A DNA stretch of 64,000 bases from Histomonas meleagridis (lineage: Eukaryota > Parabasalia > Tritrichomonadida > Dientamoebidae): assembly GCA_020186115.1 (NCBI GenBank), contig WSYJ01000060.1, positions 992,001 to 1,056,000 of the forward strand, in the 5' to 3' direction. The translations under genes were made by a program, and so were the position numbers. The notes beneath the pieces were generated by a model that saw only the letters and a list, made by a program, of their open reading frames with translations, was not told the origin of the DNA and did no database searches. Shown one piece after another: positions 40,801-49,655 of the stretch (its first letter is position 1; every line of letters begins with the position of its first letter).

Positions 40801-40914
40801 GATGAGAAAAGAATTAACGGTGGCGATGAGATTTTTAAGTCGTTTTTGTTGCCTGTTATACCTTCGCAATGTCCGCGTTGCTTATTACAGAATATAGAAA
40901 AATACTTGAACTAA
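37846..40914 (+). CDS. Beta-propeller/alpha-solenoid protein with half-RING end (possible Vps/HPS-like)
   Basis: A 1022-residue protein. Roughly the first 330 residues look like a beta-propeller, with repeated strands such as VFWWNTKTSSNLVFIEKSGY. A second propeller-like part lies near 560-790, and helical repeats fill much of the rest. The C-terminus has LYVFNCGHILNANE followed by SQCPRCLLQNI, a CGH...CPRC pattern like the second half of a RING-H2 finger; the first CX2C is missing. This layout resembles HOPS/CORVET subunits such as Vps18 or Vps41, while the propeller segment also recalls RMC1/Mic1. The assignment is inference. The stop is TAAA. Confidence 0.5.
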   Translation: MEEILNIQNLIDAQDTEECFISGDSKENNGVVLTATIMITNQIYLIAQSKTLHSPIVCKINPKMSNLKLISLSPQLNHIVCVDNKSNCSVIPISKFLDFASLSEIKGINDSSEFPLSVFGVTQKKSRKETYSLKFQLPFAVTEVFWWNTKTSSNLVFIEKSGYHIYTINSKSYTPHFFDLSDIIYTTHKSTRDCLNIIAFTKNNVYQIQHSFSQNNEITQIINSLEIEYDPHKPFHCQYSYTKSDWELSFLQQTMKFYDSDLQIKEITNFKMNSKDIESYAITKHFIFYCSQNKIYVRFLISNEQETKLLMENGKSIQIVDSEADKVILFSTNSILFISVKENIDSIFIQKVLDHNISNALFIGKGLGLNISFLFQYIISEYIKSHNYNDAFVIMEQKECNLKDSFMRFLQEGYDRLSLHLTFHSFSTSSIYQQLLSLLINRVLIKYSIFYNFNIEVKKIFKKDDFLLSPIKYSKSGFVEALKKKDSHVLKSIPNSLLFRYNNYFEIEDDSIGLLKSASKLDFPTKPIFSFSSKYKTLLQQYKLMLDINEEEIGINEICIQLLYFNETPIYVYENKLYINNSICKDISIEVTSIALKGKTLYLTDNILKVYKTELPRIDLIELSHIYPTIKMITNDKIIIFLSISGGIFFEDGKYIMGQYVDITICNDILYALDEYGELYSISLTDHKDITKVNLLKQFIHSISSTYNILITILSRNQFAIIKDNKIKMKNVNFEIEFCQNGTNEVYIIGSGYILIINQYEEEKTLKYSQRIGNVLQIIKHNNEYVIVGSASTPMKLLETPIKSNESPSFYDMKILSQQYPKEYLMNLFDKEPFRAFVLALFNQWELLQTSNGIKALVPILNELPIEAASEVMHSLIVQNDEKIINDENILKSEFSRISFVKYPNDLKKLSKIQLLNILPKLNVTKNENVTKIDNLSLNLLQNAPHSTVVPSLRLKDGKLYVFNCGHILNANEMMQNSTILKKKLDEKRINGGDEIFKSFLLPVIPSQCPRCLLQNIEKYLN

Positions 40915-41340
40915 ATTTTGAATAAATATTGATGTCATTCTTTAATTTTTGTATGTTTTTTACAAAATCATTGAACATTTTCTTGTGTATGTGAATTCTC
41001 TGTAAACTCTTTATCAAAAGCTAATCTTTAATTAAAATATCAAATTGTTTTTTATGAATGATTTCATTCTTATCAATGATTAATCAAACAATATACTAGG
41101 AATTTATTGTAGTTTAAGTTAGCATTGATAGTTTTCATTGTTAGCGAAAATTTATAAATTATGCACTATTCTGTTTCAGCAACTGGCCAACAAATTGAAT
41201 AAGTTAACAAAATTTCAATTAACTTTAAAGCTCGTAAAGCTTTTAAGATTTCAATTTTGAAAGCATTCTTTGGAAGTTTACGTTTGTGACATATTGAAAT
41301 TTTATCGGATTTTGTTGGTCATTTTTTATCTGAGTCGACA
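40915..41340. other. Intergenic region
   Basis: About 430 AT-rich bases, no gene or RNA recognised. Confidence 0.5.
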
Positions 41341-42588
41341 ATGTTAAGACCACTTGCAGGAATTGAAAAGGCTTTCGCTCATCCTTTGTTTCCAGAATGG
41401 ATGAACTTAGCAATCAAGTTTACAGATCCAAAATATGTTGGAAAGACATTAAGTAATTTTAGGAAAATCTTTGTTGGCTTAAGGACAAAAGTTGAAGATG
41501 AAAAATATATACGTACAACAGATGCTACAGTACAAAAATTGCCAAATTATATTCAGGACTGCAGAACAGCATGCGAATGGATTGCTAAAAATCATATGCC
41601 AAAAATCACCGAACGTCTTGCTACAATTGCTGCCAACGATCATATCATTGTTGTTAATTCATCTCATGCACTTTCTGACTCTGGTTTCTTAATTGATGCT
41701 ATAAATCATGCACTAGATGACAATATCAAAGAACCAGATTTCCCAATTCCAACACACGATGCCTTCAAGCCTGAACTTGAACAAGCTGAAAGGGTCAAAC
41801 CTAAACTTTATCCATATAATCAATGTTCGCATTACATCATTAATATGTCTGATCCACATCTTGCTCCTAAACACATCAAGCCTTTCCCAATGGATGACAG
41901 AATTCCTGCAGAAAAGCTTCAATGTTACGTTTCCAAAGCAAAACGTCCAAAATCACTTACAGAAGCACTTAGCACAGCAATTTCACTCACATTAAACGCA
42001 TATGGCAATCGTCCAGACGCTCCACTTGCTCTTCCAATTATTTTTGATCTTCGTCGATTCATTGATCCATCACGAGTAGGATGGAATTTCGGAAATTGCG
42101 TCTCGGGGCCAAGTATATATGCGATGCAGAAAGAAAATTCAACGATATCTGATATCTATAAAATGTTTCGTAAGTCATTAACAGGTTTAATGAACGATGG
42201 AATATTTTACGGAGTTGAACATTATCCATATATTTCAGATCCATATAAGATGCATTCGATTTTGTCCAACTTAGGACCTGTTAAATTCAAGCATCCAATT
42301 GTCGATCTCGAAATCATGTCAATTCCTGACTTGGATGATAGCTTTGGCATTGACCCATCACAAGCAGGCGCTTCAATCGGATTCTTTTCTTACTCTAAAG
42401 TGTCTCCAAATAAGAATATCATCTGTAACACGTTTAGATTCCAACCAAATATTATGACACGCGAAACTGCAGAAGTATTCAAACAATCAATACATTACTT
42501 CTTGACACAAATTCCTGCTGACACTAAATATAAAGAAGCATACAATGCAATGAAGAACTTCCAAGAAAAAGTTGTGAAAGAATTTTAA
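41341..42588 (+). CDS. CoA-dependent acyltransferase-fold protein
   Basis: A 415-residue protein. The motif SSHALSDSGFLIDAIN fits the HXXXD active site of the chloramphenicol-acetyltransferase/condensation superfamily, with catalytic His. In the second half, LPIIFDLRRF followed by WNFGNCVSGPS matches the conserved 'DLR...GNCV' strand region of alcohol and BAHD-type acyltransferases. The length suits a two-lobed member. The usual DFGWG-type motif is not obvious. The substrate cannot be told. No signal peptide or membrane segment. The stop is TAAA. A member of a trichomonad-specific branch is likely. Confidence 0.6.
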   Translation: MLRPLAGIEKAFAHPLFPEWMNLAIKFTDPKYVGKTLSNFRKIFVGLRTKVEDEKYIRTTDATVQKLPNYIQDCRTACEWIAKNHMPKITERLATIAANDHIIVVNSSHALSDSGFLIDAINHALDDNIKEPDFPIPTHDAFKPELEQAERVKPKLYPYNQCSHYIINMSDPHLAPKHIKPFPMDDRIPAEKLQCYVSKAKRPKSLTEALSTAISLTLNAYGNRPDAPLALPIIFDLRRFIDPSRVGWNFGNCVSGPSIYAMQKENSTISDIYKMFRKSLTGLMNDGIFYGVEHYPYISDPYKMHSILSNLGPVKFKHPIVDLEIMSIPDLDDSFGIDPSQAGASIGFFSYSKVSPNKNIICNTFRFQPNIMTRETAEVFKQSIHYFLTQIPADTKYKEAYNAMKNFQEKVVKEF

Positions 42589-42737
42589 ATAAAAAAATAT
42601 AAATTATTTTAATTTATTGATGATTTTATTAAGTATAAACAAAATTTTTCTTTGGAATATAATAAAATAAAAAAAAGTTATTATTAACCAAATCTTTATT
42701 ATAATACACAAGATATTCTGAATTATATTTATCGAAG

Positions 42738-42810
42738 ACCTCCGTAGCTCAACGGTTAGAGCATAGGACTTTTAATCCTGGGGTTGCGGGTTCGAGTCCC
42801 GTCGAAGGTG
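42738..42810 (+). tRNA. tRNA-Lys (anticodon TTT)
   Basis: A complete cloverleaf of 73 nt without intron: acceptor ACCTCCG/CGAAGGT, D-stem GCTC/GAGC, anticodon stem TAGGA/TCCTG with loop CTTTTAA (anticodon TTT), and T-stem GCGGG/CCCGT with loop TTCGAGT. The discriminator is G. Internal promoter boxes are good: A box TAGCTCAACGG and B box GGTTCGAGTCC. A run of seven T follows directly as polymerase III terminator. The acceptor stem carries one C-A mismatch. CCA is not encoded. Confidence 0.95.
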
Positions 42811-42817
42811 TTTTTTT
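42811..42817 (+). terminator. Pol III T-run terminator of tRNA-Lys
   Basis: Seven T residues immediately after the discriminator base, the standard RNA polymerase III stop signal. Confidence 0.8.
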
Positions 42818-42848
42818 GATTTTTCTTCGGGAACTTTTTTAATTAAAT

Positions 42849-42854
42849 TCATTA
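42849..42854 (+). promoter_or_regulatory. Inr-like element of the PH-domain gene
   Basis: TCATTA, one base before ATG 42856 and only 32 bp after the tRNA terminator. The Pol II promoter of the next gene must therefore overlap the tRNA gene or sit in this tiny gap. Confidence 0.55.
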
Positions 42855-42855
42855 A

Positions 42856-44055
42856 ATGTCTTCTAATCTAAAACAATTTCTTGGCTTTATTTGTTCAAAT
42901 GACCAAGATGTTCGTGACCGTAGTGCAAAGTTTTTAATCACAACTTCAATTTTACATCCAGAAATTATTATTTCTAACATCCAAGAAATCCATTTTTTAA
43001 TCTTAACTCATTGCCATACTAATGAACCTAATTGGGGAACAATCTCTTCTATAATCATGGCACTCACAAATGCTATATTTCTTTCTTCAACTTTAACACA
43101 AGAAACACTTGTCTTATTAATCAAAATATCTTATGATATAACGCATTCTTTCCTTCACACTACTTCACCAGACCACTTTTTTAGACCTCATATGTATCCA
43201 TTTATTGATGCAATTGAACAGAAAATACAAAATGGCTTCAAGATGAACCTTGATATATTACTTGCTATTTGCGATCATTGCGCAATTGGCTTTGCACCAT
43301 ACACCACAATGATTCCCATTTTATTCAAGAAATTTGATGAAATAGAACAAATCATATTAACATGTGATGCTTCATATTACCAGCGTTTAACTGCTCCTAT
43401 CGAATCACCTGAAATAGAAATTGTATTCTTTTTCATTTCTATGTGGGTAATTATCATCAAAGATTTAATCACTCGTCCACGCCTTATTCAAGCATTAATG
43501 CGTCATTCTAAGCAACTCCTTGAACTTTCTAATAGCGTCGATCCTACAATGTCTAAGCCTGCACAATTTCTACTTGATTGCGTGAAAGCTCTTTCTCCTC
43601 AAGTCGGTGAAATCAAACGAATTTCAGAAGAAATGCGACCACAGCTTCTCAATTTAATTGAGATCAGAATGAATTCAAATATTGATGAGATAACCGCTCG
43701 AATCAAAAAGTCGAAAGAAAAGCCTAAAGTTTATTCTGTGTATAGAGCTAATGCTAAAGTTCTATCAAAGAAAGGAAGGAAGACATCTTGGAAGAGTTAT
43801 GAACTTGTTCTTATTGAAGAGGCAAATATATTAATGTGGACTGATAATAAAGCACAATTACATGATGGAACTGCAGTACACATGACAGAAATAATGAACG
43901 CGGTTGTGCTTCCACCTGGAAAAAAGGAAATGGACAAGGAAAATGTTATCAAATTTGATACAAAGAAGGGCGCAGAATATGCTATTTCATTCAAAACGCA
44001 CCAAGAAGCAATACAATGGCACACATTGATATCAAAGCTTCTGGTTTCTTTGTAA
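42856..44055 (+). CDS. PH-domain protein with helical N-terminus
   Basis: A 399-residue protein. The first 290 residues are helical and leucine-rich (GFICSNDQDVRDRSAKFLI and onward), like a HEAT-type or VHS-like scaffold. Residues about 295-395 form a pleckstrin-homology domain: VLSKKGRKTSWKSYELVLI, then an acidic loop, then GAEYAISFKTHQEAIQWHTL with the invariant Trp of the C-terminal helix. It probably binds phosphoinositides or a membrane partner. The specific role is unknown. Stop TAAT. Confidence 0.7.
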   Translation: MSSNLKQFLGFICSNDQDVRDRSAKFLITTSILHPEIIISNIQEIHFLILTHCHTNEPNWGTISSIIMALTNAIFLSSTLTQETLVLLIKISYDITHSFLHTTSPDHFFRPHMYPFIDAIEQKIQNGFKMNLDILLAICDHCAIGFAPYTTMIPILFKKFDEIEQIILTCDASYYQRLTAPIESPEIEIVFFFISMWVIIIKDLITRPRLIQALMRHSKQLLELSNSVDPTMSKPAQFLLDCVKALSPQVGEIKRISEEMRPQLLNLIEIRMNSNIDEITARIKKSKEKPKVYSVYRANAKVLSKKGRKTSWKSYELVLIEEANILMWTDNKAQLHDGTAVHMTEIMNAVVLPPGKKEMDKENVIKFDTKKGAEYAISFKTHQEAIQWHTLISKLLVSL

Positions 44056-44169
44056 TTATTAAATCATTAAGCTTGAGTAAATTGTTAAAATTTAACAGAT
44101 TTTAAATTTTTACTGTTTTGATAAATGATGAAATGTGATATGAAAGGTACGTTTAAATGAAAGAAAAAA

Positions 44170-45015
44170 ATGAAAGCAAAAAATACAAATAATCAAGATA
44201 ATGACAAATTAAAACGATCATTAAGGCTTCGCGCTATGCAAAAGAATGCTGTTGAAAATTTGGATTTTGAAAAAGCAGAAAAAATTGAAAGAATGATTAA
44301 AAATCAAAGAAAAAATAAAATTACTAAAATTAACATTGATATGCTTACAGACAAACTTGAAAGTATTATTTATAACTCAGAACAAAATATAGAGAAATTA
44401 AAATCACAATCAATAATGAATGAAATCAATTCACGTAGAAAGATAAATACATCATTTGAAGAATTAAAAGAGAAGCATAAGCAAGAATTATTCGAATTGA
44501 TGAAAAAGTATGCAGTTGCTAAAATGCATGAAACGCAAAGAGCAATTCCCAAAAAAGATGAACTTATTTTACAATCTAAAGGAGCAGGAATGTCTGGAAA
44601 CTTCCAAGAGGCCAAGCGTCTCCGTGATTTAGCTTATGTCATTGGAGAAACTGATCTAGAGTCAAGACTTGCAAAGACAGATATTGATTTCGACAACAAC
44701 AAAAAAGTATTAATGAAGAAGCAATCAACTGAAATTAAGAATTTAGCTCAAAAGCTAAACTCTGAACTTCTTTCAATTAAAGAAAACACAACATTGATGA
44801 TTGAAAAGGAAAATGAACTTAAAAATGTAAGAATATCATCAATATACTCTCAGGAATTTTCCAAGGATCCAAAAGGAATAAGAGCATTTAAAGAAATTAT
44901 GGATAGAAACAACTGCCAAATACCATCTGGACTTATAATACCTGGACAGTTTATTGAAAAGAACATTGAAGTTTCTCAATCTAGCTCAAAAATTGCAAGA
45001 AGAAAAAGTAAGTAA
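44170..45015 (+). CDS. Coiled-coil protein of unknown function
   Basis: A 281-residue, lysine- and glutamate-rich protein. Long coiled coils fill residues about 1-235 (RLRAMQKNAVENLDFEKAEK, FEELKEKHKQELFELMKKYA). Two segments resemble each other (NLDFEKAEKIERM and SGNFQEAKRLRDL), suggesting an internal repeat around a UVR-like helical pair. No catalytic motif, signal peptide or membrane helix is seen. It is convergent with ERV46. Confidence 0.6.
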   Translation: MKAKNTNNQDNDKLKRSLRLRAMQKNAVENLDFEKAEKIERMIKNQRKNKITKINIDMLTDKLESIIYNSEQNIEKLKSQSIMNEINSRRKINTSFEELKEKHKQELFELMKKYAVAKMHETQRAIPKKDELILQSKGAGMSGNFQEAKRLRDLAYVIGETDLESRLAKTDIDFDNNKKVLMKKQSTEIKNLAQKLNSELLSIKENTTLMIEKENELKNVRISSIYSQEFSKDPKGIRAFKEIMDRNNCQIPSGLIIPGQFIEKNIEVSQSSSKIARRKSK

Positions 45016-45196
45016 TGCAAAGATAATTCAAAGAGCAATTTGCTTTTTGATTATATACAAATAGTTGAAAATGATTGTTTTTTTGTTGTTATTAAACTCA
45101 TTATTTTAAAACTTAATGAAAAATTATTATTATTATATATATTACTTATTTTACACAGTTTTGTATTGAAAACATTTTATAAAAATATCCAAAAAG

Positions 45197-46387
45197 TTAT
45201 AAATCTTTACCAATTCTTCGTTTTCCTTCCATTGTTGTGAGAGCTCTAAACAAAAATTGATCAGCAAGCGATGCACAAGCAAATGCACCGCCCACAATTG
45301 CGCATATAGATTTAATCAATTGCCACAATGAATATGTTGTTTCTGTTGACACAACAGAGAAAGGAGCTATATCAAACTGGAAATAAATTCCTGGAACATC
45401 TCTTGTCATTGTTTCTGTGATATTCTTTTGAACGAATACAGGTGTGAACTTATACGTATTCACTTCAAACATTCTGGTGGATATCCATTTAGTTGGAACC
45501 ACATTTAATCTGTACTTATAACTCATTCTTCCTTTTTGTTTTTGTATAAAAGTAAGCGAGTCAAGTGGATGTTTCATCCCTGGAACATTGGCACCGATTT
45601 CAAAATAATGAATAGTATGAGAAAGGTTCAATGAGCGAGAAACATGTGAGATATCACGAAGCTTTTTCCCTGCAGGTTTCGCATCATCAACGGTTGTAAA
45701 AAGAAGGGTGCCCCGAACGCGAGGTAACTTAATCATTCCTGAGATAAGACAACTTTCTTTTCCAAAATTAACATAACCTTCATCAATGCATTGTTGCCAC
45801 TTATCCATTGATGAGAGGTCCCATCCTTTGGCTTTAAATGCATCAATGACATCATCACATGTTTGACAACATTGACCTTTAGTACCTGCACCATAACAAC
45901 TACCACAAGTTTGTGGACGTGTTGGTGTGTTATTACGATTTTTGACATTATGTTTTTTGATGCTGATCCATTCTTTACTTCCTGTAGCATAACCATTCTC
46001 ATCAATAGTTTGTTTGCGAATTTCATTGTGGACATTAATTTGTCGATTTCCATCTGAATCATATGCGATTGGTATAAAATGATTACAAGGTGAATAAATT
46101 GTCATATTAAATGTTACTGCCATTGTTCTGTAAATTCCTACGCGTGATGTATCAACAACAATTTCATCATGGAGACGTGGAATAAATAATTGTAAAAACT
46201 CATGCCAAAATAAAATTGTCATTGCACAAATTGTTAATATCGATAGAACTGCTCCTCCAAATGTCTTAACTTTTACGTCTGAATCTGTATACTTTGGAAA
46301 AAAATCGAATTTCGTTAACATAAGGAACGAAGACCGTTTAATTATGTGGTTGAATGTTTGGGGTGTCCTATAAAAAGCACTCATCAT
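45197..46387 (-). CDS. ERV46/ERGIC3 COPII-vesicle cargo receptor
   Basis: A 396-residue ER-Golgi cycling membrane protein that, with Erv41, returns or loads cargo in COPII/COPI vesicles. The N-terminal FDFFPKYTDSDVKVKTFGGA is the family signature, followed by the first membrane helix. The lumenal domain contains the conserved cysteine cluster CGSCYGAGTKGQCCQTCDDV. A second helix lies near residues 355-380 (LIKSICAIVGGAFACASLAD), and the short tail KRRIGKDL faces the cytosol. The start overlaps that of the divergent gene; a second Met at 46384 and a third at 46321 (just before the FDFFPKY signature) are alternatives. Length is normal for the family. Confidence 0.95.
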   Translation of the reverse strand: MMSAFYRTPQTFNHIIKRSSFLMLTKFDFFPKYTDSDVKVKTFGGAVLSILTICAMTILFWHEFLQLFIPRLHDEIVVDTSRVGIYRTMAVTFNMTIYSPCNHFIPIAYDSDGNRQINVHNEIRKQTIDENGYATGSKEWISIKKHNVKNRNNTPTRPQTCGSCYGAGTKGQCCQTCDDVIDAFKAKGWDLSSMDKWQQCIDEGYVNFGKESCLISGMIKLPRVRGTLLFTTVDDAKPAGKKLRDISHVSRSLNLSHTIHYFEIGANVPGMKHPLDSLTFIQKQKGRMSYKYRLNVVPTKWISTRMFEVNTYKFTPVFVQKNITETMTRDVPGIYFQFDIAPFSVVSTETTYSLWQLIKSICAIVGGAFACASLADQFLFRALTTMEGKRRIGKDL

Positions 46388-49300
46388 GCCTCCTAAATCA
46401 CCATTAGCTGAACAAGAAGCTAAGGATAAAAAAATGATTGACCTTGGGATTAAGGAGGCTCAAAAATTGATAGCATCTCAACAATACGAAGAAGCAAATC
46501 GAACAATTTCAAGAATTTCACCCCCAAGTTTTAGATTACATTATCATCAATTTGAAGTTGCTATTTTAAAAGCTGGTTTGGCACTTAAGCAATCAAAATG
46601 GACCGAAGCACGTACCACTATTCAAAGTGCTATTAGATTAAAACCAGAAGATCCACTTGCATGGAAACTTTTTATTCAAATAGATAGTAAAGGTGGCACA
46701 TCCAAAGATTTAAAGGCAACTATTCAAAATGCCATGCAAAATTCAAAGCATGATAAATCAATCGTTCTAGCAATTGCGCCATTTCTCAAACAATTTGATG
46801 ATGACCTTATTACAAATGAATTTATTCATTTTGTTCGTTCCACACCCGATGGCATAAAATTACCAATATCCACATATATTCCTGAAACTCCAGAAACGTT
46901 AGATTTCCGTATTGAAATTCTTACTCTAGCTGCACAATCTGATCCTGAAGCATGTTCCACTCTCATTCATTTGTATCTTGACGAATCTGATCCATTCAAA
47001 GCAATTCCTCTATCGTTAACCCTCCCCGAGGGGCACCCCGACCGTCTTTATGTTGAAACATTATTAGGAGATGATCCTATTGGTTCAGCTCTTAAACATT
47101 TTCAAACAGGTTCACCACGTTTTCGTGATTTTCTTCAAGCAGCCAAAGAAGGAAATATCTCCAAACTTAAATCGGAGATTAGTTTAATACCATCATTTTT
47201 ATCAGGTCGAATATATATATGTGAACATATTACAGATCCAAAACAACGAATTCAATATATTCATGAATCCCTTACTAAATTTCCACAATCGAAAAAATTA
47301 TTAATATTATTATCTCAAGCAAAAGAAGAACTTAATGACATTGATGGATCAATATCAACAATAAAACAAATCCAACAACTTGATACAAAACTTGGGCAAT
47401 CAATGTTATTAGAAATCTTAGTACGACATCAACGTGTTAAAGAAGCAGCCGAAATTCTTAACAATGATAATAACGCAGAAATTCCAACGTATGAAAAGGC
47501 AGTAATTGAATTACAATTATATAAATCTGATAATGATATAAATAGACTTAAGACAATATTACAATTACCAGATGAACCGAAACTTTATGGAATTAAAGCC
47601 GAATGTGCATATGAACTTCGAAATGAACTTGGCGATAAATGTGAAAGTATTTTTATAAATGCTTTGAAAAATGATAAAAATAATCCGAATATCTATATAA
47701 TGTTTGGGAAATATCAACTTACAATTAAGAAGGACATTGAAAAGTATAAATTTTTAATGCAAAAAGCCATCGAATTAGGATCAACTGATATTGAAGCGTG
47801 CGAATTAATTAGTAAAGAATTCATCGGAAAAAATGAACTCGAAAAAGCATTAGAAATATGCGAAAGAGTTGACACTGAATGGAGTCATTTTCGATCTGGT
47901 TTAATACAACAAAGACTTAAACAACATGAAAATGCTGTTCAACAATTCCAAATTACATTAAGATATAATCCGAATTGTTATGAAGCTTGGAGCTCATTAG
48001 GTTATTCTTATATTATATTAGGGAGAATAATGGCTGCGAAAGAAGTCACTGAAGAATTACGGAAGATTGGGAAACCTGATAAATCATTAGAAAACCAAGT
48101 TTCCACATTTTTAGGAAGAACAATTGAAATCAAAGAATTTACATCCGAATATTTTGAGATCGAAACAAATCCATTACCATTTTATACTTATTTACAACAA
48201 ATTATTATATTAATTCGAAGGTTTAAACGATTTGGTCGACTTGAAACATGTAATAAGTTAATTAATAATATAGAAAATATAGTTGAAAAATTTGCTCAGA
48301 AATGGAATTCATTAAGTTCCGTCTTAAAAATTTGTGGCGATTTTTATGTCGAATGTTTTGATCTTAAAAACGACGCAAAATATTCATTAAATTCATTTAA
48401 CTTATATAAGAAAAGAGTTGAACTTGATTTACGAGCCGAAAGTTTTATAGATTTATCACATTCACTTTACTTATTAAACAAACCTGAAGATGCATTAAAT
48501 ATATTACGTCGAGTTATTAAAACATTTCCAACAAATTCATTGTTATGGATGAATTTGGGGATTTCATTTGCTTTAAATAATCGATATCCATTTGCACGAC
48601 ATTGTTTATGTGTATCTTCCAAACTTTCGACTGATATTGAAGCATCACGTTCATTTGGATGTTGTGCAGCTATTGCAAATCTAATTAATGATGAAGAATT
48701 ATTTAAACAATCAACAAATATGGCAAGACAATATAACCCTTATGATCCAGATGTTTGGGAATTACTTACTAAGAAAAGTGACGACGTAAGCAAATTTGAC
48801 GCTGCGTTAATAGCATTTGAATTCGGATGTACAAAAAATATTTTAGAAATTCTTCCATCACTTTGTTTAAGATCAAATCATTTACTTGAAGCTTTAAACT
48901 TCGCTTTAATATCTAGAAATAGAAATGATATTTGTCAAGCTTATGAAGCAATTGGCGATTATGAAAACGCATTAAAATTCGTCGATGATAATGAAGAAAT
49001 CAAAAATAAGATTTTGTTGATTGGTAATTATTCATTAAATGAATTTAAAGAATTCGATTTGTATAAAAATAACTCGTATGAAGACGCCGCGAAGTTATTC
49101 GCTGAAAAAGATGATATATATAATCAAATCGCTTACGCTTTATGTTTACATGCAATGAAGAAAAACGATGAAGCAATTGAAGTGTTAAATAAAGTGAAAA
49201 GTGACGCGCTTTTTCTGGCAAAGCCGATCGATAGGATAATTCTGTCGTTTACGGAAAAGTCGAAAACCGTCGAGTCGCCGTTTATTGAAAAGGACCCTTT

Positions 49301-49655
49301 ATATTTCTTCCTGAATCAATTAAGAGCAAATACAAGATATGGTGCAGCAAAGGCAACAATAAAAAGATTCCCGTCTTCAGATCAGGCAATTAGATTGTTT
49401 TTGTATGAAATGTTGAATTGTAAAGTTGAAAATGATGATGATGAAACAAATGATTTTGCACTAACAAAAGCAAGAGCATTGTTTAAGCAATCACCTTCGA
49501 AGGAAACATTAACGCTCCTTGTAATATTTCTAGTGAAATGTACAAAATTTGATGAAGCAAAAGTCGAGTTACAAAAGCTTTGCGTGTTGTGTCCATCGAT
49601 AATACCATTGGCAAAGAATTTGCTAATACAAAAACAACGAAATTTTAATGTTTAA
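46386..49655 (+). CDS. TPR protein, probable Ski3-like exosome cofactor scaffold
   Basis: A 1089-residue protein made of TPR and TPR-like helical pairs throughout. Clear repeats are KLIASQQYEEANRTISRI, ALKQSKWTEARTTIQSAI and LKQHENAVQQFQITLRYNPN followed by YEAWSSLGYSYIILGR. The combination of an N-terminal TPR block, a central tract and the 'RFNPNCYEAWSSLGYSY'-type repeat resembles Ski3/TTC37, the scaffold of the SKI complex that feeds mRNA to the cytoplasmic exosome. Other long TPR scaffolds are possible. No membrane segment. The start codon overlaps that of ERV46 head to head. Confidence 0.6.
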   Translation: MPPKSPLAEQEAKDKKMIDLGIKEAQKLIASQQYEEANRTISRISPPSFRLHYHQFEVAILKAGLALKQSKWTEARTTIQSAIRLKPEDPLAWKLFIQIDSKGGTSKDLKATIQNAMQNSKHDKSIVLAIAPFLKQFDDDLITNEFIHFVRSTPDGIKLPISTYIPETPETLDFRIEILTLAAQSDPEACSTLIHLYLDESDPFKAIPLSLTLPEGHPDRLYVETLLGDDPIGSALKHFQTGSPRFRDFLQAAKEGNISKLKSEISLIPSFLSGRIYICEHITDPKQRIQYIHESLTKFPQSKKLLILLSQAKEELNDIDGSISTIKQIQQLDTKLGQSMLLEILVRHQRVKEAAEILNNDNNAEIPTYEKAVIELQLYKSDNDINRLKTILQLPDEPKLYGIKAECAYELRNELGDKCESIFINALKNDKNNPNIYIMFGKYQLTIKKDIEKYKFLMQKAIELGSTDIEACELISKEFIGKNELEKALEICERVDTEWSHFRSGLIQQRLKQHENAVQQFQITLRYNPNCYEAWSSLGYSYIILGRIMAAKEVTEELRKIGKPDKSLENQVSTFLGRTIEIKEFTSEYFEIETNPLPFYTYLQQIIILIRRFKRFGRLETCNKLINNIENIVEKFAQKWNSLSSVLKICGDFYVECFDLKNDAKYSLNSFNLYKKRVELDLRAESFIDLSHSLYLLNKPEDALNILRRVIKTFPTNSLLWMNLGISFALNNRYPFARHCLCVSSKLSTDIEASRSFGCCAAIANLINDEELFKQSTNMARQYNPYDPDVWELLTKKSDDVSKFDAALIAFEFGCTKNILEILPSLCLRSNHLLEALNFALISRNRNDICQAYEAIGDYENALKFVDDNEEIKNKILLIGNYSLNEFKEFDLYKNNSYEDAAKLFAEKDDIYNQIAYALCLHAMKKNDEAIEVLNKVKSDALFLAKPIDRIILSFTEKSKTVESPFIEKDPLYFFLNQLRANTRYGAAKATIKRFPSSDQAIRLFLYEMLNCKVENDDDETNDFALTKARALFKQSPSKETLTLLVIFLVKCTKFDEAKVELQKLCVLCPSIIPLAKNLLIQKQRNFNV

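Noticed and set aside
45040..45240. 66-codon frame between the coiled-coil gene and ERV46
   Set aside because: Non-ATG start, low-complexity Leu/Ile run from AT-rich DNA, overlaps the ERV46 3' end.
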